Source: VAZQ01 sp963840535 (GTDB lineage Bacteria > Pseudomonadota > Alphaproteobacteria > Rhizobiales > Xanthobacteraceae). Taken from it: a DNA stretch of 64,000 nucleotides. The number at the start of each line of letters is the position of its first letter. The stretch's first letter is position 1. Shown here in pieces: positions 17,442 to 26,753 of this stretch. Where the stretch lies: positions 186,001 through 250,000 of the forward strand of contig CAWIZJ010000043.1 of the NCBI GenBank assembly GCA_963840535.1. Reading direction: 5' to 3'. The notes beneath the pieces are model-generated. The model had not been told where the DNA came from. It saw only the letters and a program-made list of their open reading frames with translations, and did no database searches. A program made the translations under genes and the position numbers.

Positions 17442-17600
17442 TTGGCTATTTCCACAACTACCACGCCCGCAGCAGGATCTCACCCCGACGAGCTGCTCCA
17501 GCTCGGCCAGGAGCTCGAGGCGATCAGGAATCGTCTCGACGCGCTCGACATGAACGACCCAGCGGCCGATGCGCGGCTCGATCTGCAGGCGATTTCCTAG
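17442..17600 (+). CDS. 52-residue phage-type hypothetical protein with TTG start
   Basis: TTG 17442 begins (M)AISTTTTPAAGSHPDELLQL, continuing GQELEAIRNRLDALDMNDPA to a stop at 17598-17600. The MAISTTTP start followed by a helical Glu/Leu-rich body resembles small prophage proteins seen in Bradyrhizobium-like genomes. No strong ribosome binding site is visible. A strong hairpin follows 6 bp after the stop, consistent with a terminated gene. Confidence 0.4.
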   Translation: MAISTTTTPAAGSHPDELLQLGQELEAIRNRLDALDMNDPAADARLDLQAIS

Positions 17601-17606
17601 ACCTAA

Positions 17607-17665
17607 CGAGGCTCCGCCTCAGACCGACGAGGCGTGTGGATAGGTGGGTCTGAGGCGGAGCCTCG
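17607..17665. terminator. 19-bp perfect hairpin, terminator or REP
   Basis: cgaggctccgcctcagacc (17607-17625) pairs perfectly with ggtctgaggcggagcctcg (17647-17665) around a 21-nt loop. It follows the small gene ending at 17600. No T-run follows, so it is either a factor-assisted terminator or an extragenic palindrome. From here to about 17840 I see no gene. Confidence 0.55.
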
Positions 17666-17845
17666 GGTCGGTGCTTCGCACCGATTTTCGCGTCAGTCCT
17701 CGGTGTGGATAGTGTGGCTCCGACCGGCGGTTCATGACGAGCTCTGGTAGAACCAGGCTCAGTTGGGACCGATCAACGGTCTAAACTAAACGCCTGCAAG
17801 AGGCATAACCGCACGACCGGAGCCGGGGGCATGATAGCACAAAGC

Positions 17846-17899
17846 ATGGCCGAAATTCTTACCAATCATGTGAAGCTTTCGGTCGAGGGGATCGACCGC
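17846..17899 (+). pseudogene. N-terminal fragment of a family starting MAEILxNHVKLSVEGIDR
   Basis: ATG 17846 reads MAEILTNHVKLSVEGIDR and then diverges into Arg/Pro-rich nonsense. From memory the same opening precedes a widespread bacterial gene family of unknown function found near integrative elements. Only 18 codons are left, and the break adjoins the recombinase fragment. Weak call. Confidence 0.25.
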
Positions 17900-17974
17900 A
17901 TTCCGCGACCACGAGAGCGGGACGGACCACGAGGGCCGCGTTTAGGCCGGCGGCTTGGACCTCTTGACGGTCAG

Positions 17975-18479
17975 CGGCGTGGATCCTTGCGGCCCTTGCC
18001 CTGCTCGATCCGCAGCAGCAGGCGCTCGGAATTGATGTCCGACACGTTCAGCGCCACCACCTCGGAGACCCGCAGCCCCACGCTGTAGGCGGCACTCAGC
18101 GCGGCCTTGTACTTCGGTCCGGGGGCAGCCTCCAACAACCGCGCGACCTCCTCGGGGCTCAACACCACCGGGAGCTTGCGCGGCTCACGCACGAAGGTGA
18201 GGTGTCGCGCCATCTCGGGTCGGGCGAGGGTGACGGTGAAGAAGAAGCGCAGCGCCACCACCGAACCGTTGATGCTCGGCGCACGCACGCCGGTCTGCGT
18301 CTGATGCAGCTGGAAACGACGAAGGTCCTCAGGCGCGGCAGTATCCGGTGAGCGGCAGAGGAAGGCTGTAAAGGTCCTGACGTGCCGGATATAGTCTTGC
18401 GCGTCTTCTCGACGAAGTTGCGCACGGTCATGTCTTCGATCATGCGCCCGCGCAGCGGGCTAATGGGCTTCTCACTCAT
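17975..18479 (-). pseudogene. Tyrosine recombinase N-terminal fragment (IS91-associated type)
   Basis: Starts MSEKPISPLRGRMIEDMTVR (ATG 18479). It shifts frame near 18408, where DYIRHVRTFTAFLCRS is recovered in another frame, and continues SPEEVARLLEAAPGPKYKAA and AAYSVGLRVSEVVALNVSDI with the first catalytic Arg. It ends at QGKGRKD, so the His/Arg/Tyr half of the active site is missing. This recombinase type usually sits beside an IS91-like HUH transposase, which is not present here. Confidence 0.7.
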
Positions 18480-18752
18480 CGGGGTGCTCCTGTCTTGAGT
18501 TGGGGTTGTCGACCCCTTGATCCTCAAGACGGGACGCCCGGCCTGTCACCCTATCTCACTGGGTCACTCCATCGGTGCCGCTGCTTTCTTCGTCACCTTG
18601 GCTTGAGGCTTAGCGCACAAGCGTTTGTTGTTCGCGCACACAAGACGCGTGCCGGGTACCCGCCCTCAGTCGCCTAATTCAGCAAAATTGAAGGGATCCG
18701 TACCTTGAGGAAAGTGCTGGCACCGAACCTCCCGGTCCACACATGAATCCAT

Positions 18753-19670
18753 TCACTTTGGCCGAAGCTGCCGACTAGGCCGGAACAGCACCTCCATGCA
18801 CAGCCGGTACCGCCGGCTGATGTCGTAGCGCAGCGGGTCGAAGCCGTGCTCGCGCATGAGGTTGTAGAGCCGCTCCCGGCTGAAGTTGTGGAAGTGCTCG
18901 AGCTCGCCCCAATATGGGTTCGCCTTAGCCGCGTCGAGATAGCGCCAGACGGGGCTGCCATAGTTCGGCATTGAGACGAGCAGGACGCCTGCAGGCGATA
19001 GCAAATTGCGGGCCGCAACTAGCGCCTTGCTCGGGTACGGCATGTGCTCCAGCACGTCGGCGAAGCTGATGACGCTGAGCGGTTCACGATAAGTGAAGTT
19101 AGTGAGGTCGACGCAGTGCGCCTCAACGCCGAAGCGGCGCATCGCCTCGACGCTGGTCGGCCGCAGGTCGATGCCGACCGGCCGGAAGCCGAACTCCGCC
19201 GCCGTGAGCAGCAGCGAGCCGTTGCCGAAGCCGACGTCGAGCCACGGCCCGCTCGACATGTATGGCACTACCTTGGCCACCATCGTCGCCGAGACGTCGC
19301 GCTGCTCCTCTATTCGGGAGCCGGGCTTCTGATGCTCGTGCGTCTTGGCGAAGATCGCGCTGGCGATCTCCGGCCGGAAGTATCCATCCGTGAAGACGTG
19401 CCCACAGCTACCGCAACACATCCACGTCATCACGGGTGGGATCACCGGCAGATAGAGTTGATGCTTCGAGCAGTTTGCTCTGCAAAGCTGTGCAATATCG
19501 CTGCTCTCGCAGAGCGGGCAGCGCTCGTACTTGATCCGGCCGGTATTGATCACGTTCTCCGACATTTCCGCCAACCAACGCGACTGGAAACGGGAAAGCT
19601 GCAAAGCATCGGCTCCAGACCAGAACATCGTATCGAGTTGCATATCTTGATCAACCGGTTGTGGCGGCAT
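18753..19670 (-). CDS. SAM-dependent methyltransferase with N-terminal zinc-binding region
   Basis: An intact 305-residue protein. The N-terminal part has Cys pairs (YERCPLCESSDIAQLC, MTWMCCGSCGHVFTDGYF) typical of a zinc-binding region in sugar/nucleotide methyltransferases. The class I fold follows with motif I PWLDVGFGNGSLLLTAAEFG, an acidic second strand (GIDLRPTS) and SFADVLEHMPYP. The downstream region VSMPNYGSPVWRYLDAAKAN resembles methyltransferases of surface-polysaccharide clusters. Codon bias is weaker than in core genes and the gene is boxed in by mobile elements; likely transferred cargo. Confidence 0.8.
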   Translation of the reverse strand: MPPQPVDQDMQLDTMFWSGADALQLSRFQSRWLAEMSENVINTGRIKYERCPLCESSDIAQLCRANCSKHQLYLPVIPPVMTWMCCGSCGHVFTDGYFRPEIASAIFAKTHEHQKPGSRIEEQRDVSATMVAKVVPYMSSGPWLDVGFGNGSLLLTAAEFGFRPVGIDLRPTSVEAMRRFGVEAHCVDLTNFTYREPLSVISFADVLEHMPYPSKALVAARNLLSPAGVLLVSMPNYGSPVWRYLDAAKANPYWGELEHFHNFSRERLYNLMREHGFDPLRYDISRRYRLCMEVLFRPSRQLRPK

Positions 19671-19840
19671 TTATCCTAATAGCCGCCTCCATATTCTTCA
19701 TCGTGGTTTGGTTAGTTACTTCCCGGCGCAAAATTCGATTGTCTCGGCCTGAGTTCAGAATCGGCTAGTTGGCGGAAAACTGCAAGACTGGACGGACCGG
19801 CGCTTGAATTCGCGCAGTCGCCGCTGATTCATTCTAGTAA

Positions 19841-20185
19841 ATGATTCGCAACCGAACCATTCGCACGCGCGACAAGCTTGTCGGCAAGCTGCCGGTCACC
19901 GGCGAGTTGCTGCGCGGCTCGTTGCTGGAGCGCACTGTCCGACACACCAAGGACTGCCCGAAATGCGCACGCGGTGAAGGACACCGGGTGTTCGTCCTAA
20001 CCGTGACATACGCCGGCGGGCGCACGCAGCAGTTCAGCGTGCGTCGCGAGCGGGTGGCCGAGGTTCGCCGCTGGCTCGACAATTATCAGAAGCTGAAGCA
20101 GGCGATCGAAGGCATCTGCGAGTTCAATCATGAACTGCTGCGTCCGGAGCCACATCGAAGGCGCGCGGGGCGACGACATGATTGA
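19841..20185 (+). CDS. DUF6788-like passenger protein of the IS element
   Basis: A 114-residue basic protein. The core RGSLLERTVRHTKDCPKCAR, with a Cys pair, is followed by VFVLTVTYAGGRTQQFSV and a C-terminal helix. This is the pattern of DUF6788, a small family often placed upstream of transposases. It overlaps the transposase start by 8 bp. Probably a regulator or accessory factor of transposition; no experimental role known to me. Confidence 0.6.
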   Translation: MIRNRTIRTRDKLVGKLPVTGELLRGSLLERTVRHTKDCPKCARGEGHRVFVLTVTYAGGRTQQFSVRRERVAEVRRWLDNYQKLKQAIEGICEFNHELLRPEPHRRRAGRRHD

Positions 20186-21593
20186 GATGCGGCGGGCACA
20201 ACTCAGCTTCGGCGACGGGTTGATCGCCGAGGAAGTGAGTGATCTGCGCGAAGACTGGATGCCGTACGCCGATCAGGTGCTGGCGGACGAGCAGATTGTG
20301 GCTGCGGTGTACGAAGCGCTGGCGAAGCGGTGGCCCAAGAGCCGCAGCCGCGGGCGGCGCGGCACGCCGGCCGAGGTGGTTCTGCGTCTGCTGGTTCTCA
20401 AGCACATCCGGAACCTGAGCTACGACGCTGTGGAGCGAGAGGTGCGCGCCAACCTCGTATATCGCGACTTCACCCACGTGGGCGGCGGCAAGATGCCGGA
20501 CGCCAAGACCATGGGGCGGTGGGGCTTGGCGGTCGGACCCCAGGTGCTCAGGCAGATCCACGATCGGATGGTGAGAATAGCGCAGGACAACGGCGTCGTT
20601 GCGGGCCGGCGGATGCGCGTAGACACGACCGTGGTGGAGAGCAACATTCACTATCCGACCGACAGCACGTTGCTGGGAGACGGGGTGCGGGTGCTGATCC
20701 GCACCATGAGAAAGGTCACGGACATTGTCGGCGCGGTCGGAAGCAAGCTGCGCGACCGCAGCCGGAGCGTGAAGCTACGGCTGTTCGAGATCGCGCGAAT
20801 AGCGCGCGCCAAAGGCCCGCTCAATCGGGACCGATTGCAGCAGCGCTATCGCCGATTGCTCGATACGACGAGCCGGGTTGTCGGGCAGGCGAAGCGGTTC
20901 TCGAAGGAAGTATCGGAAGGAGTCAAGCGTTCTGCCGACGTCTTGCAGCAGCTTGCGCTGGAGGGCCTGCGGGCGGAGCTCGACCGGATGGTGCCTCTGG
21001 TGCGGCGGGTGATGCAGCAAACCCGGGCGCGTGTCTTCCGTGGCGACACCCACTTCGAAGGCAAGATTGTCAGCGTGTTCGAGCCATCTGCCGAGGTCAT
21101 TCGGAAGGGTAAAGCCGGCAAGCCCAACGAGTTCGGCAAGATGGTGAAGCTGCAAGAAGCCGAAAATCAAATCATCGTCGACTATGAAGTCTACGCCAGT
21201 CGTCCCAATGACGCCGACCTGTTGATCCCAGCGATCGCAGCCCACCAGGCCAAGCTGAGACGCGTTCCGCGACTGGTGGCGGCAGATGCCGCGTTCTATT
21301 CCGGCAGGAACGAGGCGGCGGCAAAAGCGATGGGTGTCAAGCGCGTGTGCGTTCCCAATCGCTCGAGCAAGAGCCCCGAGCGCAAACGCGAGCAGAAGAA
21401 ACGCTGGTTCCGCAACGGCCAGAAATGGCGCACCGGATGCGAGGGACGCATCAGCGTGGTCAAGCGGCGACATGGGCTCAACCGCTGTCGGTACAAGACC
21501 GAGATCGGAATGCAGCGTTGGGTCGGGCTCGGCGTGATCTCCGATAATCTCGTCAACATCGGTCGGGTGATGAGCCGACGAGCTGCCCCGTAG
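20178..21593 (+). CDS. ISNCY-family transposase, intact
   Basis: A 471-residue DDE-type transposase. It has an N-terminal DUF772-like region (LAKRWPKSRSRGRRGTPAEV, LRLLVLKHIRNLSYDAVERE). The first catalytic Asp lies in GRRMRVDTTVVESNIHYPTD, the second in PRLVAADAAFYSGRNEAA, and the C-terminal GCEGRISVVKRRHGLNRCRY carries the Glu region. It starts at ATG 20178, overlapping the passenger ORF; the further-upstream ATG 20130 is an extension within that ORF. No frameshifts. Confidence 0.9.
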   Translation: MIEMRRAQLSFGDGLIAEEVSDLREDWMPYADQVLADEQIVAAVYEALAKRWPKSRSRGRRGTPAEVVLRLLVLKHIRNLSYDAVEREVRANLVYRDFTHVGGGKMPDAKTMGRWGLAVGPQVLRQIHDRMVRIAQDNGVVAGRRMRVDTTVVESNIHYPTDSTLLGDGVRVLIRTMRKVTDIVGAVGSKLRDRSRSVKLRLFEIARIARAKGPLNRDRLQQRYRRLLDTTSRVVGQAKRFSKEVSEGVKRSADVLQQLALEGLRAELDRMVPLVRRVMQQTRARVFRGDTHFEGKIVSVFEPSAEVIRKGKAGKPNEFGKMVKLQEAENQIIVDYEVYASRPNDADLLIPAIAAHQAKLRRVPRLVAADAAFYSGRNEAAAKAMGVKRVCVPNRSSKSPERKREQKKRWFRNGQKWRTGCEGRISVVKRRHGLNRCRYKTEIGMQRWVGLGVISDNLVNIGRVMSRRAAP

Positions 21594-21706
21594 ACCTCGC
21601 ACCCCGCCATCAGCTGCTTCAGCCCCCGCCGCTCATCGCGGCGGGTTTTGCTTTGCTGCGTGCCGTTGACCAAGGGCCCGAAAACATCAATTTTGCGCGG
21701 GAAAGT

Positions 21707-21808
21707 AGCAGCGAAGACGACGCATTTAAGGAGAAGCTGGCCAAGCTCGAAAGCGAGATTCAGCCCCTGATCAGTGCGGGTGCTACAGATGTTGCTGACA
21801 GGCTTTGA
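21707..21808 (+). pseudogene. C-terminal gene fragment cut by the ISNCY element
   Basis: Immediately right of the terminal repeat the frame reads SSEDDAFKEKLAKLESEIQP and ends at tga 21806-21808. It looks like the tail of a helical protein whose 5' part was displaced by the insertion. It overlaps the 3' end of the glycosyltransferase on the other strand by 26 bp. Low confidence. Confidence 0.3.
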
Positions 21809-22988
21809 CCACCTCGCTGATTGGGTCGATGGGACGTCGAGCAGCAAGATTTCGCGCCGCTTTCATCGCGGTCTCTTGCAAATGCCCGTCCTGCAGCAGC
21901 GACGAGATCAAATCGCGTATGCCCGTCCCAACCGCACCGGCCCTCGCTGGCCAGCTTTTTCCGACACCAGCCCGTTCCAGTACCGTCGCCGTGATTCTGT
22001 CCTCAAGGGTAAATGGCAGCACCAACTGCGGAACGCCTGCCAACAGCCCGGCACAAGCGGTGCCCAGGCCGCCATGATGGATGAGCAACGACGTGTTTGG
22101 CAGAACACGGGCGAGATCGGCCGGTTTGCTGTGAATGCGGACGGTTCGGCCGCAGTGTTTCGCCAATGCCTGCGCAGTCATCCTTGACACGTGGATGCTC
22201 GATGGAAGCTTGAGACCATTCAATGCGTAAATGACGCGCGGAAGAGCGGGGTGGACCGCTGGCAAATATACGAAAATTGGGGACCCACTACTCCGCTGAT
22301 TAACGGGAGGCCCAAGCGGAACGTTGGGTATGTTGAGGGGCCATAAAGTCGGTCCACGGCGGAAGCGCCGGTACGGGTCAAATTCAGGCAACGTGCAGAC
22401 GAAGGTGTACTCGCCGGAAAAAAGGTCAGAAAAAAAATCGATCGCCTCGCCGCCTAGCTGCGCGCGCACAACGTTCACCGCTGCCAGAAGGCGGCCCTCG
22501 TTGGCGCGGCTGAGGGCTGGAACGCCGGCTTCCCATGGCCTGATTGGGGGCAACAACTGACCTGGAGGAGGAACCGTATAACCGCTTCCAAGGACAACAA
22601 ACGGCACTTTACCGCCGAGGGCCAGCCGAAGCGTGGGAGCGAAATCAGCGATGACGAGATGGGGCACCACCCCTTGGAGAACAGTATGCCATAGGGCCGT
22701 TTTAGCCGACAGTCTTCGATCGTCATCGAGTCCGAAGTTTGTACCGATTTCTGCAAATGTGTGTTGGTAGATCTTGCGCAAATTGGGGTCAATTAGCCGC
22801 CATCGAATCCCTTCCAACACGCGCGCCTTGTCACCAAAAGCTCGCCTAACGATCGGCTCGCCCAGCGCGCGATCCGGCAAAGCAAACACCCAGTTATGGT
22901 CACCCTGTAGCCGCTGGGCCACAGCGATCAGCCGGTTAAGGTGACCTAACCCACCTCCTAGCTCATACGTCAAGAGAATTGTCGACAT
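21783..22988 (-). CDS. GT1/MurG-like glycosyltransferase
   Basis: An intact 401-residue GT-B fold enzyme. The N-terminal MSTILLTYELGGGLGHLNRL has the Gly-rich loop of sugar-nucleotide glycosyltransferases. The C-terminal half has the donor-binding signature TSLLIHHGGLGTACAGLLAG followed by VPQLVLPFTLEDRITATVLE. It resembles MGT-type UDP-glycosyltransferases acting on lipids or small molecules. Base composition is lower in GC than the core genes, it is flanked by IS relics, and no glycan cluster surrounds it. Confidence 0.8.
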   Translation of the reverse strand: MSTILLTYELGGGLGHLNRLIAVAQRLQGDHNWVFALPDRALGEPIVRRAFGDKARVLEGIRWRLIDPNLRKIYQHTFAEIGTNFGLDDDRRLSAKTALWHTVLQGVVPHLVIADFAPTLRLALGGKVPFVVLGSGYTVPPPGQLLPPIRPWEAGVPALSRANEGRLLAAVNVVRAQLGGEAIDFFSDLFSGEYTFVCTLPEFDPYRRFRRGPTLWPLNIPNVPLGPPVNQRSSGSPIFVYLPAVHPALPRVIYALNGLKLPSSIHVSRMTAQALAKHCGRTVRIHSKPADLARVLPNTSLLIHHGGLGTACAGLLAGVPQLVLPFTLEDRITATVLERAGVGKSWPARAGAVGTGIRDLISSLLQDGHLQETAMKAARNLAARRPIDPISEVVKACQQHL

Positions 22989-23404
22989 AACAAATCAGCC
23001 GTCATTTCGCGCTCGCGATCTCGCTTTCTCTTAGCAGCGCGGGCGGCCCATTCCAGGGTGCAGCACAATTCCCTGATCTGAGCAGTCGCCTGGCGCCAGC
23101 GTAAACTCAGATTTCAATGTGTCGGCAATACCCAGCGATCGCGTTTGCGGGCAGCCGAGCATTAAGCAGGCTTCGATCGTGCCGATACCGCCACAATGGA
23201 TTCAGAAGTCGCCTCGAGCAATTCAGTGACCGCGCCTATCGGCTCGAGCGCTTCCGCCGAAAACAATATCCAGAGATACGCGAGCGAGGAGCGAGGTCTG
23301 CAACTCGACATAGGCCTCGGTGCGTCAATGGGTCCCACGCTGCACCTCCTGCGCTGTTATAAACGATAGTTGGCGGAGAGAATATCTTGCCTGCACCCGG
23401 TTTG
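22989..23404. other. Non-coding or unrecognised 416-bp stretch
   Basis: Between the glycosyltransferase start and the IS3 end I find no convincing reading frame, repeat or RNA gene. The 5' part must hold the promoter of the leftward glycosyltransferase. The rest is likely debris of earlier insertions. Confidence 0.4.
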
Positions 23405-23600
23405 GTAGACACCATCCTAAGCTGATTGCGCCTGCATTTCGAACTCCGTCGGGCTGAGATAGCCGAGGGTCGAGTGATGCCGCTTCGGAATTGTAGAAGC
23501 GCTCGATGTAATCGAATACGTCGGCCCCGGCCTCATCCCGCGTATGATATGTCTTGCGCGCCGTTCGCTCCGTCTTCAGCGACGAGTGAAATCCGGTGCA
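23405..23600 (-). pseudogene. IS3-family (orfB) transposase C-terminal remnant
   Basis: The leftward frame reads FHSSLKTERTARKTYHTRDE, then ADVFDYIERFYN, the classic C-terminus of IS3-family integrase-type transposases. A frameshift follows, and QPDGVRNAGAIS stands where SPxEFExQ is expected. The outer end gtagacaccatc (about 23410) resembles an IS3 terminal repeat. The catalytic core is missing. Confidence 0.75.
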
Positions 23601-23739
23601 GGTCAATCGCGGCAACAACTTCGCTATGTGCGGAAGTTTCGAGGCGATCCGGGTGCACAGAGAGCACAGCTGCTCTACCTTCAACAGCGGACCTATCCGA
23701 GGCGGGTGGCAACAGCTGTTGAGGTAGAGTCGAGGATGG

Positions 23740-24440
<701 letters not shown>

Positions 24441-24498
24441 CGGGGCGCACTGCCAAACCGTAACTCATGTGCTGCAACAACGATGGGCGCAAGAGTAC

Positions 24499-24597
24499 TT
24501 ATTCGATCACCTCGTCGGCGAGCGCGAGCAGAGTGGGCGGAACGTCAAGACCGATAGCCTTGGCGGCCCTGAGATTGAGGACGAGCTCGAACTCTCA
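24499..24597 (-). pseudogene. ABC transporter substrate-binding protein remnant (PF04392-like C-terminus)
   Basis: Reads EFELVLNLRAAKAIGLDVPP then TLLALADEVIE and a stop. This is the conserved C-terminus of the ABC_sub_bind family common in Bradyrhizobium. An in-frame stop lies immediately upstream, so only about 32 codons survive. Confidence 0.6.
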
Positions 24598-24699
24598 TGA
24601 CGCAACACTCCACTTAAGTACTCGTCAGTTTAGCCTCACGAAGAAGCAGGGCAAGCGTCAGGGAACTGTGCGGCTACTAAAACGTACCATCTGCAGCGC

Positions 24700-25327
24700 G
24701 AGTTGCGTCGGGTGCGTTCGGATTTTTGATTTTCAGCCACGCCTTGGAAGGCCCCGACTTGTACGGCGCATCAAGCCTCTTTGAGACGATGCCCTCAAGG
24801 CCAAGTTTGCAGATGGCTTTGAACATTTCCACGCCGTCGCATTCGGTGTTCGAGATATTGAATGCCGGAGAACTTTCCTAGCGCTGCCTTGCGTTCCGAA
24901 AATGGTTTTCGCCGCAAGTCGTGACCATCGAGGGAGCCTCAAATCAAAGGCGAGGACTACAGCATTCTTGTCATTCATTCGGCTGTGAAGGGCATCGAAA
25001 TCGGGCACACCATCTAATCCAAGCCAGACGACTTCAGCATCAAGGATTACGTTGCCGTTGATTTTGGCAGCAGCCTCGACAATGCGCGGGTAGCGCGTTT
25101 GGACCAGTCCGCACCAGTGATGGTGTAGAGCCGCACCCGACCATCGCGGACATGGATCTGCAGCCGATAGCCAGCGTAGACGCATCTAAATGCCGCTTGT
25201 GTGCGGTAGCAGCGACAAAAAAAGCCTCGCCTAACTTAGCTAGCTCTTCGGACGGCTCCTGCAATTTGTCCGGCTGTTTGCCGAACGGCAAAGGTGTTTT
25301 GCCTCGCTGGCTGCGGTATTCATCCAC
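24700..25327 (-). pseudogene. ATP-dependent DNA ligase, decayed
   Basis: Collinear fragments in several frames: YPRIVEAAAKINGNVILDAE, VVWLGLDGVPDFDALHSRM, DKNAVVLAFDL, EGIVSKRLDAPYKSGPSKAW and LKIKNPN. These are nucleotidyltransferase motifs III-V of LigD/LigC-type ligases. Where the active-site KxDG (EIKHDGYR) is expected the frame gives CVYAGYR, so the AMP-accepting lysine is gone. The upstream MDEYRSQRGKTPLPFGKQPD may be the start. Non-functional. Confidence 0.75.
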
Positions 25328-25368
25328 TATCGGCTAAGGCCGGATGGCGGCTATGAATGATTGTGACC

Positions 25369-25406
25369 GCGGTATTTCAAGAGACGACGGCGGTATTTCA
25401 AGAGAC
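25369..25406. repeat. Two 17-bp direct repeats, 21-bp period
   Basis: gcggtatttcaagagac occurs at 25369-25385 and again at 25390-25406. The pair sits between the dead ligase and the MITE and may be an IS end or target remnant. Confidence 0.7.
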
Positions 25407-25414
25407 CTTCACTA

Positions 25415-25574
25415 ACAGGCTGCTGAAAAACGATTTTGGAGCATCGAAACCGTCAGGACCACGCAAGATTGATTCGCGCGCCCCTTCCCCGACGCAACAA
25501 TGATTCAAAAGTCCGAGCGCCTGGATTCGATTGTTGCGTGGCGATGATGCCCATGGGAGTTTTTCAGCAGCCTG
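25415..25574. mobile_element. Miniature inverted-repeat element (MITE), about 160 bp
   Basis: caggctgctgaaaaac (25416-25431) and gtttttcagcagcctg (25559-25574) are perfect 16-bp terminal inverted repeats. The trinucleotide cta flanks both sides (25412-25414 and 25575-25577), a likely target duplication. An internal palindrome, acgcaacaat (25492-25501) with attgttgcgt (25530-25539), lets the whole element fold. There is no coding capacity. The termini resemble IS5-group ends, so it was probably mobilised by such a transposase. Confidence 0.8.
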
Positions 25575-25659
25575 CTAGGCTGAAGACACCGGTGCTCCGT
25601 TGCCAAAGTCCATGCGCCATAATTGCTGCGCGATCCGCTCGCGAGCAAATCGACGCGCC

Positions 25660-26673
25660 TCGTCCCGAATAGGCGAACACTGTGGGGTTAAGGGAACGAT
25701 TTGCGGGTTGGTGTTGCGCCAGTATGCGACCGTGCTAGACGGCGTCCGCGCGCAGGCGACCAACGTCGGGGCAGGGCGCACCATCCCGGGATCGGTCGAT
25801 GAGCTGGTCAAAGCATATCTCGACCCGTCGACCAGCTCGCCGTTCAAGACGGCAAGCCGGAGACACAGCGCACCCGTCGTAACATCCTCGAAAATTTTGC
25901 CGAGGCTCACGGCGACAAACCGCTCTAGCGCGTCACTCAAAACGGCCCGCGGATCATGCTGCTGACGCGCGAGCATGTGCAACGCATGGTCAACGCGAAG
26001 GCAAGCACGCCGTTCGCGCAGCGCAATTTTCTGAACACCCTGCGCGCCATGTTCAAGTGGGCACTGTCGCAAGGTCGGATCCCCGACGACCCGACACTCG
26101 GCGTCACGCGCATCAAGGTGAAGAGCGCCGGCTTCAAGACTTGGAGCGAGGGCCACATCGAGCGCATGGAGAAGAAGTATCCGATCGGGTCGAAGGGCAG
26201 GCTCGCGTTCGCGCTGATCCTCTACACCGGCCTGCGTCGCAGCGATGTCGTCAAGCTCGGCCGCCAGCACGTCCACAACGGCGTCATCACCATCGAGCAG
26301 GGCAAGACCGAGGGCAGTGAGGAAGCGCATCTCGAAATACCGATGCACCCCAGGCTCGCCGAGATCATCGAGGCCACGCCGATGGTCGGCATGAAGACAT
26401 TCTTGGTAACGAGCTTCGGTAAGCCCTCACCGCGCCCGGCTTTGGCAACTGGTTCCGCGAGCTGGCTAACGCCGCCGGATGCTTCGACATCTCGGCGCAC
26501 GGCGGCCGCAAGGCAACTGCTCATCGCCTCGCCGAACTGGGATGCAGCGCGATCAGATCGCAGCGATCACCGGCCACGCGACGCTCGCCGAGGTGCAGCG
26601 CTACTCCAAGGCGGCTGACAAGAAGCGCATGGCGCGCGAGGCGATGGCGAAGCTGGTCGAGGGCGGGTGGTGA
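25660..26673 (+). pseudogene. Tyrosine integrase relic, several frameshifts
   Basis: Fragments in order: SVDELVKAYLDPSTSS, TQRTRRNILENFAEAHGDKP (SAM-like core-binding domain), MLLTREHVQRMVNAKASTPF, LYTGLRRSDVVKLGRQHV (catalytic Arg), ISAHGGRKATAHRLAELG (His-x-x-Arg) and ITGHATLAEVQRYSKAADKK (His and Tyr). All catalytic residues are present, but frames change near 25900-25955, 26425 and 26550. It ends 80 bp before the left attachment site of the tRNA-Lys element and is a different protein from that element's own integrase. Confidence 0.8.
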
Positions 26674-26753
26674 ACAAAACTTTGGCCAACCTATACCCGG
26701 TTGGACAAGAGTGGGAGCTAAGGCGTTGAAGTTTCAGAAGCCGGATTGACGGA

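Larger units (their letters stand above)
19718..21706 (+). mobile_element. ISNCY-family insertion sequence, about 1.99 kb
   Basis: Imperfect terminal inverted repeats bracket the element: acttcccggcgcaaaatt at 19718-19735 and aattttgcgcgggaaagt at 21689-21706. Inside are a DUF6788 passenger and an intact transposase. No target duplication could be read with certainty. It is the best-preserved IS in the window and may still be mobile. Confidence 0.7.

Noticed and set aside
23117..23362. 81-codon ORF upstream of the glycosyltransferase
   Set aside because: Arg/Ser-rich with no ribosome binding site, conserved motif or operon context; treated as non-coding.
25369..25406. Repeat pair as iterons of an origin
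   Set aside because: Only two copies, no replication gene adjacent, and located in IS debris.
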